NCBI GenBank assembly: GCA_033557835.1
Contig: JAWQRO010000402.1
Location: 1 to 39,806 of the forward strand
Direction: 5' to 3'
Origin: Helochares maculicollis
Lineage: Eukaryota; Arthropoda; Insecta; Coleoptera; Hydrophilidae
Length of the DNA stretch: 39,806 bases
Shown: positions 11,701 to 23,700 of the stretch, piece after piece
Layout of the letters: the number at the start of each line of letters is the position of its first letter
How positions within the stretch are numbered: the stretch's first letter is position 1
The notes under the pieces: model-generated
What the model was told of the DNA's origin: nothing
Databases searched by the model: none
The model's input: only the letters and a program-made list of their open reading frames with translations
Program-made: the position numbers and the translations under genes

Positions 11701-14700
11701 AGTCATAACCACGTTTTATAGCCTCGTAAACCTCTTAGTGAAATATTTCAATTTTAGTAAACGTTTACAAGCAGTAAATCACGTATTCTGTGGCTCTCCT
11801 GCGAAAATCCTCTCAAGGATTATCCTAACAGAGATTTATTTTTGTTCTTGATGCTCGCTTGCTTTTGACATGTAAGTAAGTTCCCCGTAAACTAAAAGCT
11901 TGTTGCCATATAAAACCTCTCTTAACTTTCTATCCAAAAACAATTTAATTCTGCTCGTATTTATATCGTATCATTTCACGTTTGTTGGCATAAAATTTAA
12001 ATTACGAACTCATTCTGGCTTAAACTCGAAAGCGGCGTTATTTAAAATTAAAAAATTACACTATTTTTCCTCTTTATTTCATGGCAAATTATAGACCTAG
12101 CCCCTTTGTTTACGTTTTAATTATATTAAGATGAATTATTCTTTCGGCATAAAATTATTAAGCAAAAAATTTATAAGAGCGCGAGAATATTTTCATTTAA
12201 AGTGAATGAATTAGCCAACTTCATTGCCAGGAGAATTTTCCATGCTCACTATTCGAAATAATATAATTCAGTAAAATCCTTTTAAGTGTGCATCTGGGCG
12301 AGCCAACAATTTAAAATCTCAATGGCAAAACATTATGGTCGTTATTCTTCATGAGAAGACGCTTTGTTCTATTATTCTCCATCTGCGCGAATTGTAGGCT
12401 TGTAAATTAAACCAGTTGTCCAGTATTTTTCCATCCGGAAAATATGCGGAAACGTTGAATTTTCACCCATAATTCATCTTCGCTTCTAATAATAAAATAT
12501 TACGACTTCATCTAAAATCCCATAAAGTATATCTGAGTATATCAGGCTCTAAAATTTTATACCTCACTTAAAGTTCCTTTTCCTTCCTTGAAAGTAAATA
12601 AAGATGAAATAAGGATATAAATCATTTTTACAAAATGTATTTTATTTTGAAGGTGTTCAATTTAAAAATTATTTAGATGAAAGTCGGACCAAAAATGTTT
12701 TGATGGAAAAATTCAAACGCCTAACAATGAGGAAAGCTGTGAGTTTCCCGATATTCCACGCCAGATAACAGAGAATTCTTGAATTTTTAAAGGATTTTCA
12801 TCGTTAAGTGTAGGTGAAACAAATAATAAAGGTTGCTGGGAACGAAGCACCTGCAAAAAGTTGGGAGATATTTTATACCGAGCTACAGAGACCTTTGAAT
12901 TTATTTTAAGTCTCGTTGACAATTTTCGCAAAGTTGGGTAGAACTCCAATAAATAAATGACAGAAAAGACTTTCTCAATAATGCACTATTGATTTCAAAT
13001 TCGAGACTTTTAGCGCAACACTACAGCAGATACTTGTTGGAAAGAACAGAAAAATTTTGACTAGAATTTACGAGAAGATTCTTCTATTACGAATACGTAT
13101 CTTACATTATTTCTGCATAGGATTTTTTTCTTGTCACAAAATCATTATGATTATATATAATTGTTAAAAATAAATTTTGATTAATAATATATGAAGCCTA
13201 GCACACATTTCATTTACCGCATTACATGTGACACTTCTTGAACGGCAACGTTTTTCGTAGTGATTCAATTATGAAAAGCAAAAATTTTCATAAAATACAT
13301 ACTGTGTTATTTTTCATGCCAATGAATAGTTCCCTTAATAAATACTACATATAGATGGAAAATTTAAACCAGCATCGCATCGTTCAATACCAAACATGAG
13401 ACAGCATGCTTTCATTGCGTTTCGATATATAAAATAGTTACAATACAATACTCGCCCATCCCTCCTGTCCCGCCTATCTAGTTGGAAATGTTGAGGCTGA
13501 AATGCGTTCTCATAGAGAGGCATACGATTGCATTGTTGCATAATTTAAAGTAGACAGTTGCTCTGGACATCGCGACAATGGATAAAATGAAACATTGAAA
13601 TTGGAATGTTGTTTTATGAAGATATTATTATAATGATGGTTTTTCTATCGTTCAGCCTCAGTTAATCTCTTCTCTGATTGTTATTATCACTAATAAAAAC
13701 GGTATTATTATCTAGCATTAGATGATTGCGTAGCGTTGTTTAATACGGGTTTGTTATTAAATTTTATACAATAATCCAATACAATTCTATATCTCACTGT
13801 GTGCGTGTGTGTCTGAAATGAATAATTTTAGGCAATATTTAAGGGGTGTTGTTCGAGGCGAAGTGTAATTTGTTTTAAAAATGAAGATTTGTTTTCGCTG
13901 GAAATAGATTTCCAAACCCAATCTTGTACAAAGGAAACAAAAATAAATTTATTTCAAAATCACCAGATTTGCATTGAAAATATTACGGTTCAGTGATTTC
14001 CTGGCTCGCTGAGCGTGGATAACAAGAGTTTTTGTTGCTCTTACTCTCCACATAGAAAATTGTTACAAATTGGTTAAGCTGTCTGCTGTTTGCTATATAT
14101 AGTTACAGTTTATACATATATTTTTGAGGCATTTACTTGAAACTATGCTCGAAAAGGTTTTCTACAGGGGATTTACTTTTATCGCATAAAACTATATTTC
14201 TGTGATTTTATAGATAATATTCTTGGCCAATTTAGATTTTATAAATAGTAAGTAGAATGGATGATACCCTTTGGAGGTCTAAAACTGAAAAAGGACATGA
14301 TGATATTCTGTATTATTGAAATATAACGTCAATATTTTTCACTATCCTTTTTAGGATTTCTACTTTAAGCTTGTTAGTCTTTTAGATAATTAAATACTGG
14401 CGTGAATAGGAATTAATAATGATTAGTTATACTGACTAAGGACTACATTAATTTTTCACTTTCATGAAACATTTCTGCAAATATCTAATTTTCGAAAGCA
14501 AATCACATTAATTTCTTTTCTTCTGTATGTCACCGCATATGTTTTATGAAAGAAAGTTAGTATCGTTGTTAGTTCCTTCATCTTTTCACCATTAAACTAG
14601 ATTTTAAAGCCAATTATAAAAATGTTCTCATATATAGCATCTACAGTTTGTCTTGCAACAGCCGAATAAAAGCTATCACTTCACAATCTAATCAAGATAA

Positions 14701-17700
14701 TTTCGTGACTTTGAAGCTCTTGTATACAGTTTTTCTTTACACTTTGGACCGGAAAGTTTTTAACAGTAATGATAAAGTAAATTTATGTATTTCAAATTAA
14801 AATACATTCGTAGGAAATGTATTTGTGAAATGAAAACTAAAATTTTCTTGACCTAATTTGCGCATTCACAAATGCATAGCGAAAATTTTGTGATATACTA
14901 AATTGTCCAATAAGTTTGTCGGTTCAATGAGAAAAACGCAATTTTATGATTTGAAATACATTTTATTTTTCAGTATAGTTTTCCTAAACATCAATATACT
15001 AGTTTTAATAAGATTCCAATCTATGAATTCTATCCCTGAAGTTAGAATCTGGAAGGGCTGCAAAATACGCTTCCACATCTGTTATGACCTCATCATTTGA
15101 TGAAAAAAGCTTTCCATGCGCAAATATTTTTAGGTGTGGAAACAGATAGAAGTTGGTAAGGGTCAAATCTGCTGAATACAGTTGTTGCTCTAAAAATTTG
15201 AACTTTAATGCATGGATTTTAGCCATTGTCAAAATGTTCTTCTCACAAGGTGCATTGCCCTTATAAAAAAGGGTTTTATGCAAACCGGATCTTTTGTTTC
15301 TAATTATTCCTTCAGCTGGCCTGAAAGGTTACAATAATATTTGCAATTTATTGTTTTATCAGTTTGCACCTTTCGTATCCTTTTTATATCCTAAAGAGCT
15401 GATGATAACACCTTCTTGGTTGATTTTTGGACACGAACTCGTCTTTTTACTTCAGTCAAAATATTGCTTACACTTCCTAATGAGCTACCTACGGCTTCTA
15501 CAAAATCTCTTTGTCCCTCAACGATTTTTCAATACAATATCCTAAACTTTTTTTACGATTTCTAGTGTTGTTGCTGTTTTTGGATGTTCTTGATGAGGAT
15601 AGTCTTCAAGGCTTGTACAACCACGTTTAAATTCAGCAACCCATCTTTCTACTGTACTAATTGAAGGCGAAAAGTCCTTATAGACTTTTAAGATTCGTTC
15701 ATAAATTTCTTTTGCTTTTAAACCTACCAAAAATTAAAATTCAATCACTACCCGATACTTAATTTTTTCCACTGAAAAATCCTGCAATACGTTGATACTA
15801 AATGGCATGTTAAAGAAGAATTAATTAACAGATTGAAATGAAACTTCACATGCGATCAGATTAAGGGTGTACCAACATAACAAAAATAATTTAGGCTAGT
15901 AGCAACGCTCTCTTTTATCGAACCGCAAAACTTATTGAACAGCTTGGTACTTTTTGGCAATGCCGTAATTGTATCATGTTTAGCTCTTTGCTTTTTCGAG
16001 TAAACAATACAATATATAATTACTGTGCAGGGCTCCTTGTATTTAAATAGTTGAAGGCATAGCAGAGTTCCTTCTGGGAAAATCAACTGATTACTCTTGT
16101 CTTAGAAATACTATTTTCGGGTTCAAATTCAAACAAGTAAATTGGTCAATATCTTTACCCAATATTTTCATCTCGGTTTGGTAATTTCTTGACTGAATAG
16201 CATAATAGGATGTTGGATTATAAAAAAGTGAGAGTTGTTGACTTTAACATTCATATAGTTTAAGTTAAAATATATTGCAATACTACATTCCAATTGAATA
16301 TAAAGAATATTTAAATAGAAAGCATAAGAAATTAGGTGTCTACTCTGGCCCTCATAGTTCGCAATCTCAGAAGCAAAAAAACGCCAAATCACATCTTTGA
16401 TGCAATTCAATGGTTTAGGTATATACCTAATGAAAGATTTTGGCATGTTGAAAGCTCATAAGCAAAATTAATTGGATTAATGACAAACACATGCGAGGTT
16501 AAATTCACTTAATCATAAAAATAAATTTGTTCAAATTTCAAGCGCTTGAACACTTCACAATTTTTAATTAATAGAAGTTTAAAATACGAAAGAATAATGA
16601 CATCAAAATTTCTGTTTAGTTTCTGGGATGTAAACCATGACAAAACATGTGTTTTATTATTTTTAGATGAAAATTCCTATCACTCCTTACATCTATAATC
16701 AGCAATTTATGGTTTATAAGCAAAAAGTTTTAATTTTTTTATTCCTTATATAAATGAATTGAATATCAACCTCTATAGCATCAACGGTTTTTGAGACATT
16801 GATGTTAAATCACGTTTTGTTCCTTTGCAAGATGCATTGTTGAAAATGGACTCTTACGTATTTTCCGCTTGTCAAAGAAAATACACATTATTATTTTCTC
16901 ATCGATATCATCAACGGTTTTTGAGATATTGTGTAAATATTCTTGATTTTGCACAAAGACACAATAGTTCAATAGTCGTGTTGGCAGCATTTGAAGTTTT
17001 AGATATGTTCGAGTCGTCATAAAAACATTCAAACCCTATTTTCACGCACTTAGAAACAGAATTTAAAAAAATCTTTACTTATTCGTTACCTACACCATAG
17101 AAAAGATGCATCTACAGAGTTTCACTTAGTCAGTCAGTCAGCAAATCAGATAGTAAGCACACTTGGTTTTATATGTAGAGATGGATAAATTGAACTAAAA
17201 TATCAGCATATGGTATATAATTTTATGCAGCAAAGCAAATTTAACTCAAGCATTGCTTTGTTGCAAATAATATCTAATAACATAAGTTGATCACAAGGGA
17301 TTAATTTACGACAATATTCATAAGTGTAATAACTAGTAATTGACCAAACGGTATTAATCGATACAGCTATAGCTTGCACAAAGCAGGTGTATTGTTATAT
17401 TAAGCGGCGTAACATTTAATTAACGGATAAAATCAAGGCTTTGGTGTTGATTCGGATGGTCTATGTCTATAGTTAATGGCATATTTGAATAAATAGCGCT
17501 AGTGTAGCAAGCAAACTATGCTCCTAGATCGATATACGGCGCATTAAGCATAATGAAAATTTCTTTTTGTTAAAGCAACTAATGGAAATAGCAGTGCATT
17601 ACGGTATGCCATATAATATTCTCTTGTTTTTTATTTGTATCATTTTCAGCTTAGTTTTGTAGCGTAACTCACTTATAATACATTACTTTTTTGAAATATT

Positions 17701-20700
17701 TTATTAAAAACACACTGTAAATGTACATATTTGAAATTGGGAAAGTAACAATGGGAATAAGTTAGAACGAATTACCAGCCCGTTGAATTATGAAGAAAAC
17801 GCTTCAGAGACGGGACACAACATCATTCCATTTCCCATTATACCTAAATTCCCTGCAGATTCCTATTCTTATTTTCCTCGGTATTTCCATATAAAATGCA
17901 TCACTTAATAAGCAGCTTGCTTCTATACGCAGCGGCAACGGAATGTCTTACTATTTGGGCGTATGTGCAAAATTTAAACGAATCAAAGTTTTTGTAACCT
18001 TTATACCAATGCCACTGAAAGGAAACAGCATGATCAAAAAGATTTAAGCAAATTTTGCCTATTACATCCCTGCAGTATTTCATTCAAATAAATCAAAATT
18101 ATAATTGATGATCCGTAATTTCCATTGCACAGTGCATGCATGATCTGCTAACCCGAAAGCAGCAGGGATCGATAATACGACCCAAAGTTTGCAAAACATG
18201 ATAAACACCAAACTTTTGTTTTCGCAATACATTCGCTCGACTTCAATTGAATACAAATAACGTTAACACCATATTCTGAATATTTCAAGCAAAAGGGGAA
18301 GAAAGCCTGCAGTGAATATTTGATTTTATCAAATAAAAATGTGTGGCGAACATGACATAAACGGATCACCAGCGTTAGCTAGAAAATAAAGGATGTAATC
18401 AAGAACTAATTAGCAATGCGTTTAATAATTTCATTTCCGATAAATCGATTTTAGTTAATACAATTTACGCGATGAAATTTTGTAATTAAATGAAATTAAA
18501 ATTTACGACTTCGTAAAAATATAATTATGGAAAATGAAAATTTTATTTATTGGAGCTTGTAAAATATTAAAATTTCAGGGGAAATTCTCTTACAGTAAAA
18601 TAAATTTCGCAGGGACGTCTTGCATATTAAAATTTCAAGAGTTCTTAGCATATAGGCATATTCCAAGGCGCTTGGCAAGATATCTATCTAATTTTTCATC
18701 AAGCTTCGTATATACGAAGACAATATAAAATTTGCTCCTTGTTACAAAGTGAATAAAGTAGGTAATCGATTTTCTCCGTATTTAACACAGCGTAAAAGTA
18801 ACTTTTATACAGTTTTTCTTTCCTGATTTTGTGTTTTTGAATAGGTGTTAAACAGGGACTTTTAAAGTGGTGCTTTGCTTTGTTTTAGGCTGGAAGTATA
18901 GTAGAATGGGGGCGGTTGTAATGCAACGCATTATCCCGAATTCTCGTACTCTCTCTCAAACCCTCACTTTAGGCTCGCCAGGACAAAACGCTGTTACTCT
19001 TGTGGACACGCAAGGATGCCGTGTGCCGGCTATGAGAAGTGTCTGTCCAGAACAGCCTCGACAACTCAACTCCCTCACTACCACAATGCCTTTTCGGGCG
19101 TTCATGTTTCAGGGTGCGAATAGCGGGGACGAAATGGTCCTTTCGGTCAGGATGCTAGGATGTTTGCTATATGAGGATTGCTATCAAGTAAGTGATCTCT
19201 ATGTTCATATACAACTAATATAAAATAGTGAAGACTAACGTGTAAATATGCTTATTTCCTTGCTTAATAATGCTATTGAGTTATTGGCGTAAAAAAATGA
19301 GTGCAGAGATAAAACCTACAGCAGATACGTCAAGCCAAAGAATCTTACTTCGTAAATAATTAACGCAGCAATCATTAATCTTCTTTCATGGTTTACTGGG
19401 TCGTCAGGTCACTATGTAATAGAGCACCAATTTACGGGGAAAATTACGTAAAGTTCGTACATTAATTCCCACAAAAGGTTTAAACAAAAGATAATGACTA
19501 GAGAAATATCTATCGGTTTTCAACATAAAACGTTTCATAATGAAGATAAATCGCTGCTATTTATCCTTCAACTTCACTAGCTCTGGATATTATGCACCAT
19601 TCAAAAAGAGCTGGCCAGAGAATGGGGCTAATATATTTTTTGTTTGAAAATTTCGCTGAAAATTTATATGAATAATATGATAAAATCCTTTTTCGCTTTT
19701 GCGACCACCAGTAATGATAGATGGCAGCGAATGGCCATGTATTAAAAAGAGCTTCAAGTTGCATCATTAAACCCGGGTAATGGCAACAAGGGATATCTTG
19801 TAACATCAGGGGAGTAATTTCGTGCAGAGGATTTATGTTGGTTGTGGAAAAACGAAGTTTATGGCCGAAACACGTCGGTTAAACACAAAATAATCGAAGC
19901 TATTCTGATCAATTTTTAAAGAATCTCGATATCTCTGCAGCTGTTTTTACTTTATTTTGTAGGAGCCAATGCAAGGACTCTTGCATCAGGCAAATTAAGT
20001 ACTATTTTGAATGTAAATTATAGTGTGCATACAAATGAGGAGATAATGGGGAATAAAATATGTGTATTTGACGATAAAAGTGTTGGCAATGATAGTAAGT
20101 ACAGTTCAAACAGCATAATTTGCTGTGAAGATGTAAGTTATAGCAAAGTATTTTCTCATAGTTCTCGTAAACTATTTTAAGTTTTGTCAACTTATTAAGA
20201 GATGATGATCAAGAAATGAATTCAAATTGTACCTCTATATCAATGCATTGCAGAGTTGGATCAAATAGTCCTACGAATCTCCTAGTTTAAACTATAGATT
20301 AGGATGTTAAAATAACATTAGCGACATCAATTTAAGCCCCGCATTATCTGGAAATAGAATTATACAAGTTAATTATGGAATTCAGTAAAGTAACAAACAA
20401 TTTAAAGTACCAGCAAAGTTCTTACAAAATTGTACCTTCAAGTCTAGATTCAACAGCTTAAGCCTCAGTTTAATCGATTTTCGATTAGATGGCTAATTTA
20501 AAGAAAATAACCCAACAAACGATGTAATATTTTCACACAGGATTGTAAAAAATGTTGCAAGGGTAGGATGGGGACGACTTATATGTATGATACCTGAGTT
20601 TCAGTTAAGAAAATAATACTTGGTAAAACAAACAGACCGTGAGAAGGATAATTGAATTTTCTTCATGCACCAATGAGATAAAGATAATTTAAGCATAAGT

Positions 20701-23700
20701 TTATTTCAGATAGTCCATCATCAGAACCCGTAGGCGAGAATATTTTTACGCAGCAATGGCTTTGTCCAATTGTTAAAACGGAACTAAAAGAAAGTTTGTA
20801 GGAATAAATTACTGCTTGAAAAGAAAATAGGAATCATTGACTTGAGGTCCGGAAATTAATTTCTTTTGAACTGTTATCATGGACGTCTTGAGTTTATATC
20901 TGTCATAAACGAAAGGAACTCACAGGACGCGATAAAATCAAAAGGCTCCTCTAAAGATAACTTTACATTTATTTGATATAGAGTGGAAGAGGAGATATTT
21001 GGAGATATAGAAAGTGTACTTATTATAGTCATTAAATTATTCCATATTTAGGTAGTTTACTGAATAAACTGAGCCCTCGCGGATCGTAAATTGTTTATTT
21101 TGTTAATAAAATCACTCGCGTGTTAAATAGTAATCTTTATTAACCGCTATTAGCATGTGTTAAATATTAATTTCAGTGAAAACTGATAATTAGAGTCATA
21201 AATGATAATTTATTGTCTGCTATACATCTCTAATACTTATTCACTCAGGATTTTATTCTCCTACAGCTTTATCTAGTTCACTGATAAAAAATACAAAACA
21301 TTCTAAATTCAGTATTGAAATTGACTTAAAATCAACAATATGTGCATAAATCTTAAAAAATGGATAGAATAGATCTGAATTTGGATATGAAAGAATTGTC
21401 AAAGCGCACGGTCAATAAAACGAATAATGGACAACCGAATTAAAGTCAAAATCACAAAAAAATCAAGATATATTTCAAGCAAGAGAAGAGAAATTTGGTT
21501 TTACTAACACATATTCTCAACATCTTCGAGGTCTTCCTTCCTATTTTGCGCCACCTCTTTCTCAGTTTCACACCTCTCAGTTTTTATTTCATCTCAAATT
21601 TCGGCATTCTTTGTTTTGTCAGTTTCTCCTTATTGCCCAACCATCTATGACCTTGCATCTTTATGTGTAGTATTAGTTCTTTTCAGTTCCTCGTTTTTTC
21701 CTCTCTTTCATTCTTCTTCTGGTTTCATTTCTCCTTAGACCATTATTTTTTATTCCTCATGTATTTTAACATGTCTTATATTTTGTTGTGTGAACGTATA
21801 TGCCAAATTTAATATTGTTGGCATAATTGAAGTTTTATGTGATATAATTTATGTTTTTATAGATACAGAATTCTAGCTTTGGTTTCTAGTTTTTTGTGAG
21901 TTCTCATTTCTGTAAGTGCCTCAAAGTATATGAAATAGTTTACTTTATGATCCAACTATCAAATTTTCAGTTGAAAGTCCAATTTGTTTTACTTTTTACG
22001 GCTTTTTTGACTACGTCTTTTTCTTTCTTTAATCCCTAGCTGCGGTCCAAGTGTATGATAAAAAATGTACAATTTTTTATCCGTATCAAATCAGCTCTTC
22101 TATTAGCTAGCTAAGATGATTTGGTGTGTGTTGCCGCGTCCTTGTTAGACGCCAGCTTGTTTTCCCGGCTTGATTGTTCCTGATGTTTTTGAAGTCCTAA
22201 TTGAATGTTTTTCTTGAAGACTTGCTGCGGACTAAGAGTAAGCTGATACCACATAAGTTAATATAATCTTGACTGTTAACCTTTTTTGAGAATATGAATA
22301 ATGATTGGTTTCTTCCAATTAGATGTTGTTTGCTCCGTATTCCAGATCTCTGTGATGAGAGTACGCAGCCAGTGTAGCAGGACTATGTTCTAAATAGGGC
22401 ACTTTCGGACGCTTTGTCATTTTTCAGGTTTTGAATGGCGCCTTGTCCTACATGCCTATTATCAAGGTCAGATAATTTGAAAAGCAACTTGTTAATGCTC
22501 TCTACTAAGGACGGATTATTTGCTATTTCATATTGATTTCTCTAGTGCTACTGAAAAGTAAACAAAATTATGAATGGCCTTGTTTGTTGATATTTATTGC
22601 TTTTATTCTTTTGATTTACCGAAATAATATTTTATATTATTTTTTCATATTTTTTACAGTATTTCAATGACTTTGTTGTATTTTCTAATATTTTTATACT
22701 TCTTTCTTCATAACCTCGTTTGATTTTATCATCACCAAGAAATGATCCAGTCAACGCCACTCATGCTGCGAATATGTAGGAATAAAGTTCAATTATTGCT
22801 GCTGTATGAGTACATGGCTGATTTTTTTGATTGTTGTTTTTGTTTGGAATGTCCATGGTTCCCTTTTTCAAAATCTATTAATCTGTGATTTCATATTCAT
22901 CAGATTTTGCTTACTATACTTTTTCTCTTCTAATCAGTACATTACAATGTAATATAATTTTAACATCGTAAATTTCTTTAGTTTTGTCTGGAGGGAGGCA
23001 TGTGTATTTATAGCCGTAATATTCCTCCTTTTCACCAAACATAGGATTAAACATCAAAAATCTTCCCTTTTTAATTTTTCTGTCCTACGAATCTAGTTTC
23101 AGATTTTTGTTTGCTCTGCTGCTTTGCAGGAAAGTTATTCTCTCCATATCTATAGCTTTGTTTCATAGTTTTATCGCTTCCTGTATCTCCAATAGGTTCA
23201 GTTTGATATTATTAGTTTCACTAGATAACTGATTTAGTTTTCCTGTTTCCCGTACTATCAACGTTTCTGTCGTAAGCTTGCTGTTATTATGTTAATTTGT
23301 GTTAAGTTTCTCTTTCCTTTGTTTTTGTATCCTTCTTCATCGCCTTAGTCACTAGGCTGTCGCTCATTCCAAGACCGTAAAAAAATTTAATCTAGAAGTA
23401 ATTTATATAATATAATTATTTAAACAAAAAAGAAATAAGTAAATCATATAATAATTATATAATAATATATATATAATACTTAAGCGCGTGAAGTGATAAA
23501 AAACTGATACCATCTACGAAACTACCAATAATAACAATTAAATTCATAGAGAAAAACTTGAAACCTGTTGCGGAAAACAACTTGTACGGGTTGGAGTTTT
23601 TGACATAATCCACAGATCTCTTTAAGAGTTAATCACATAAAACTTAATTTACCATAAAATCAATTACTCTCAAGTTATGCCAGTGCAGGAAGCATTCATA

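Larger units (their letters stand above)
14899..15893 (-). mobile_element. Internally deleted irritans-like mariner relic
   Basis: A minus-strand mariner transposase in pieces. The ancestral start is the ATG at 15808-15806, in frame with one TAA (15736-15734) and then the helix-turn-helix part (AKEIYERILKVY, STVERWVAEFKRG) in 15542-15730. More HTH remnant follows in a shifted frame around 15420-15540 (VGSSLGSVSNILTEVKR). The segment holding the first catalytic Asp is deleted. The C-terminal part is in 15005-15283. The plus-strand left end has AATAAGTTTGTCGGTT, like irritans-group terminal repeats. The right end near 15890 does not match it well, so one end is eroded. The length of about 1 kb against the usual 1.3 kb fits the deletion. 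Confidence 0.72.
5034..18888 (+). other. ZP gene intron 2 (13.9 kb) with transposon relics
   Basis: Bounded by GTGAGT and TTGTTTTAG. It contains a plus-strand LINE relic (about 7.1-7.5 kb, inside an A-rich stretch from about 5.85 to 7.55 kb) and a minus-strand mariner relic (about 14.9-15.9 kb). Outside those, I see only AT-rich sequence in 7.6-14.8 kb and 15.9-18.8 kb. Scattered frames of 60-100 codons there have no recognisable motif. A long first-half intron is a common place for enhancers, but none can be identified by eye. Confidence 0.75.

Noticed and set aside
13795..13815. Short GT-rich stretch as a microsatellite
   Set aside because: Only a few repeat units (GTGTGCGTGTGTGT); too short to be worth a feature.
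16805..17032. Overlapping frames on both strands (75 and 65 codons)
   Set aside because: Antisense mirror frames with no family match. The short direct repeat here accounts for part of the sequence.
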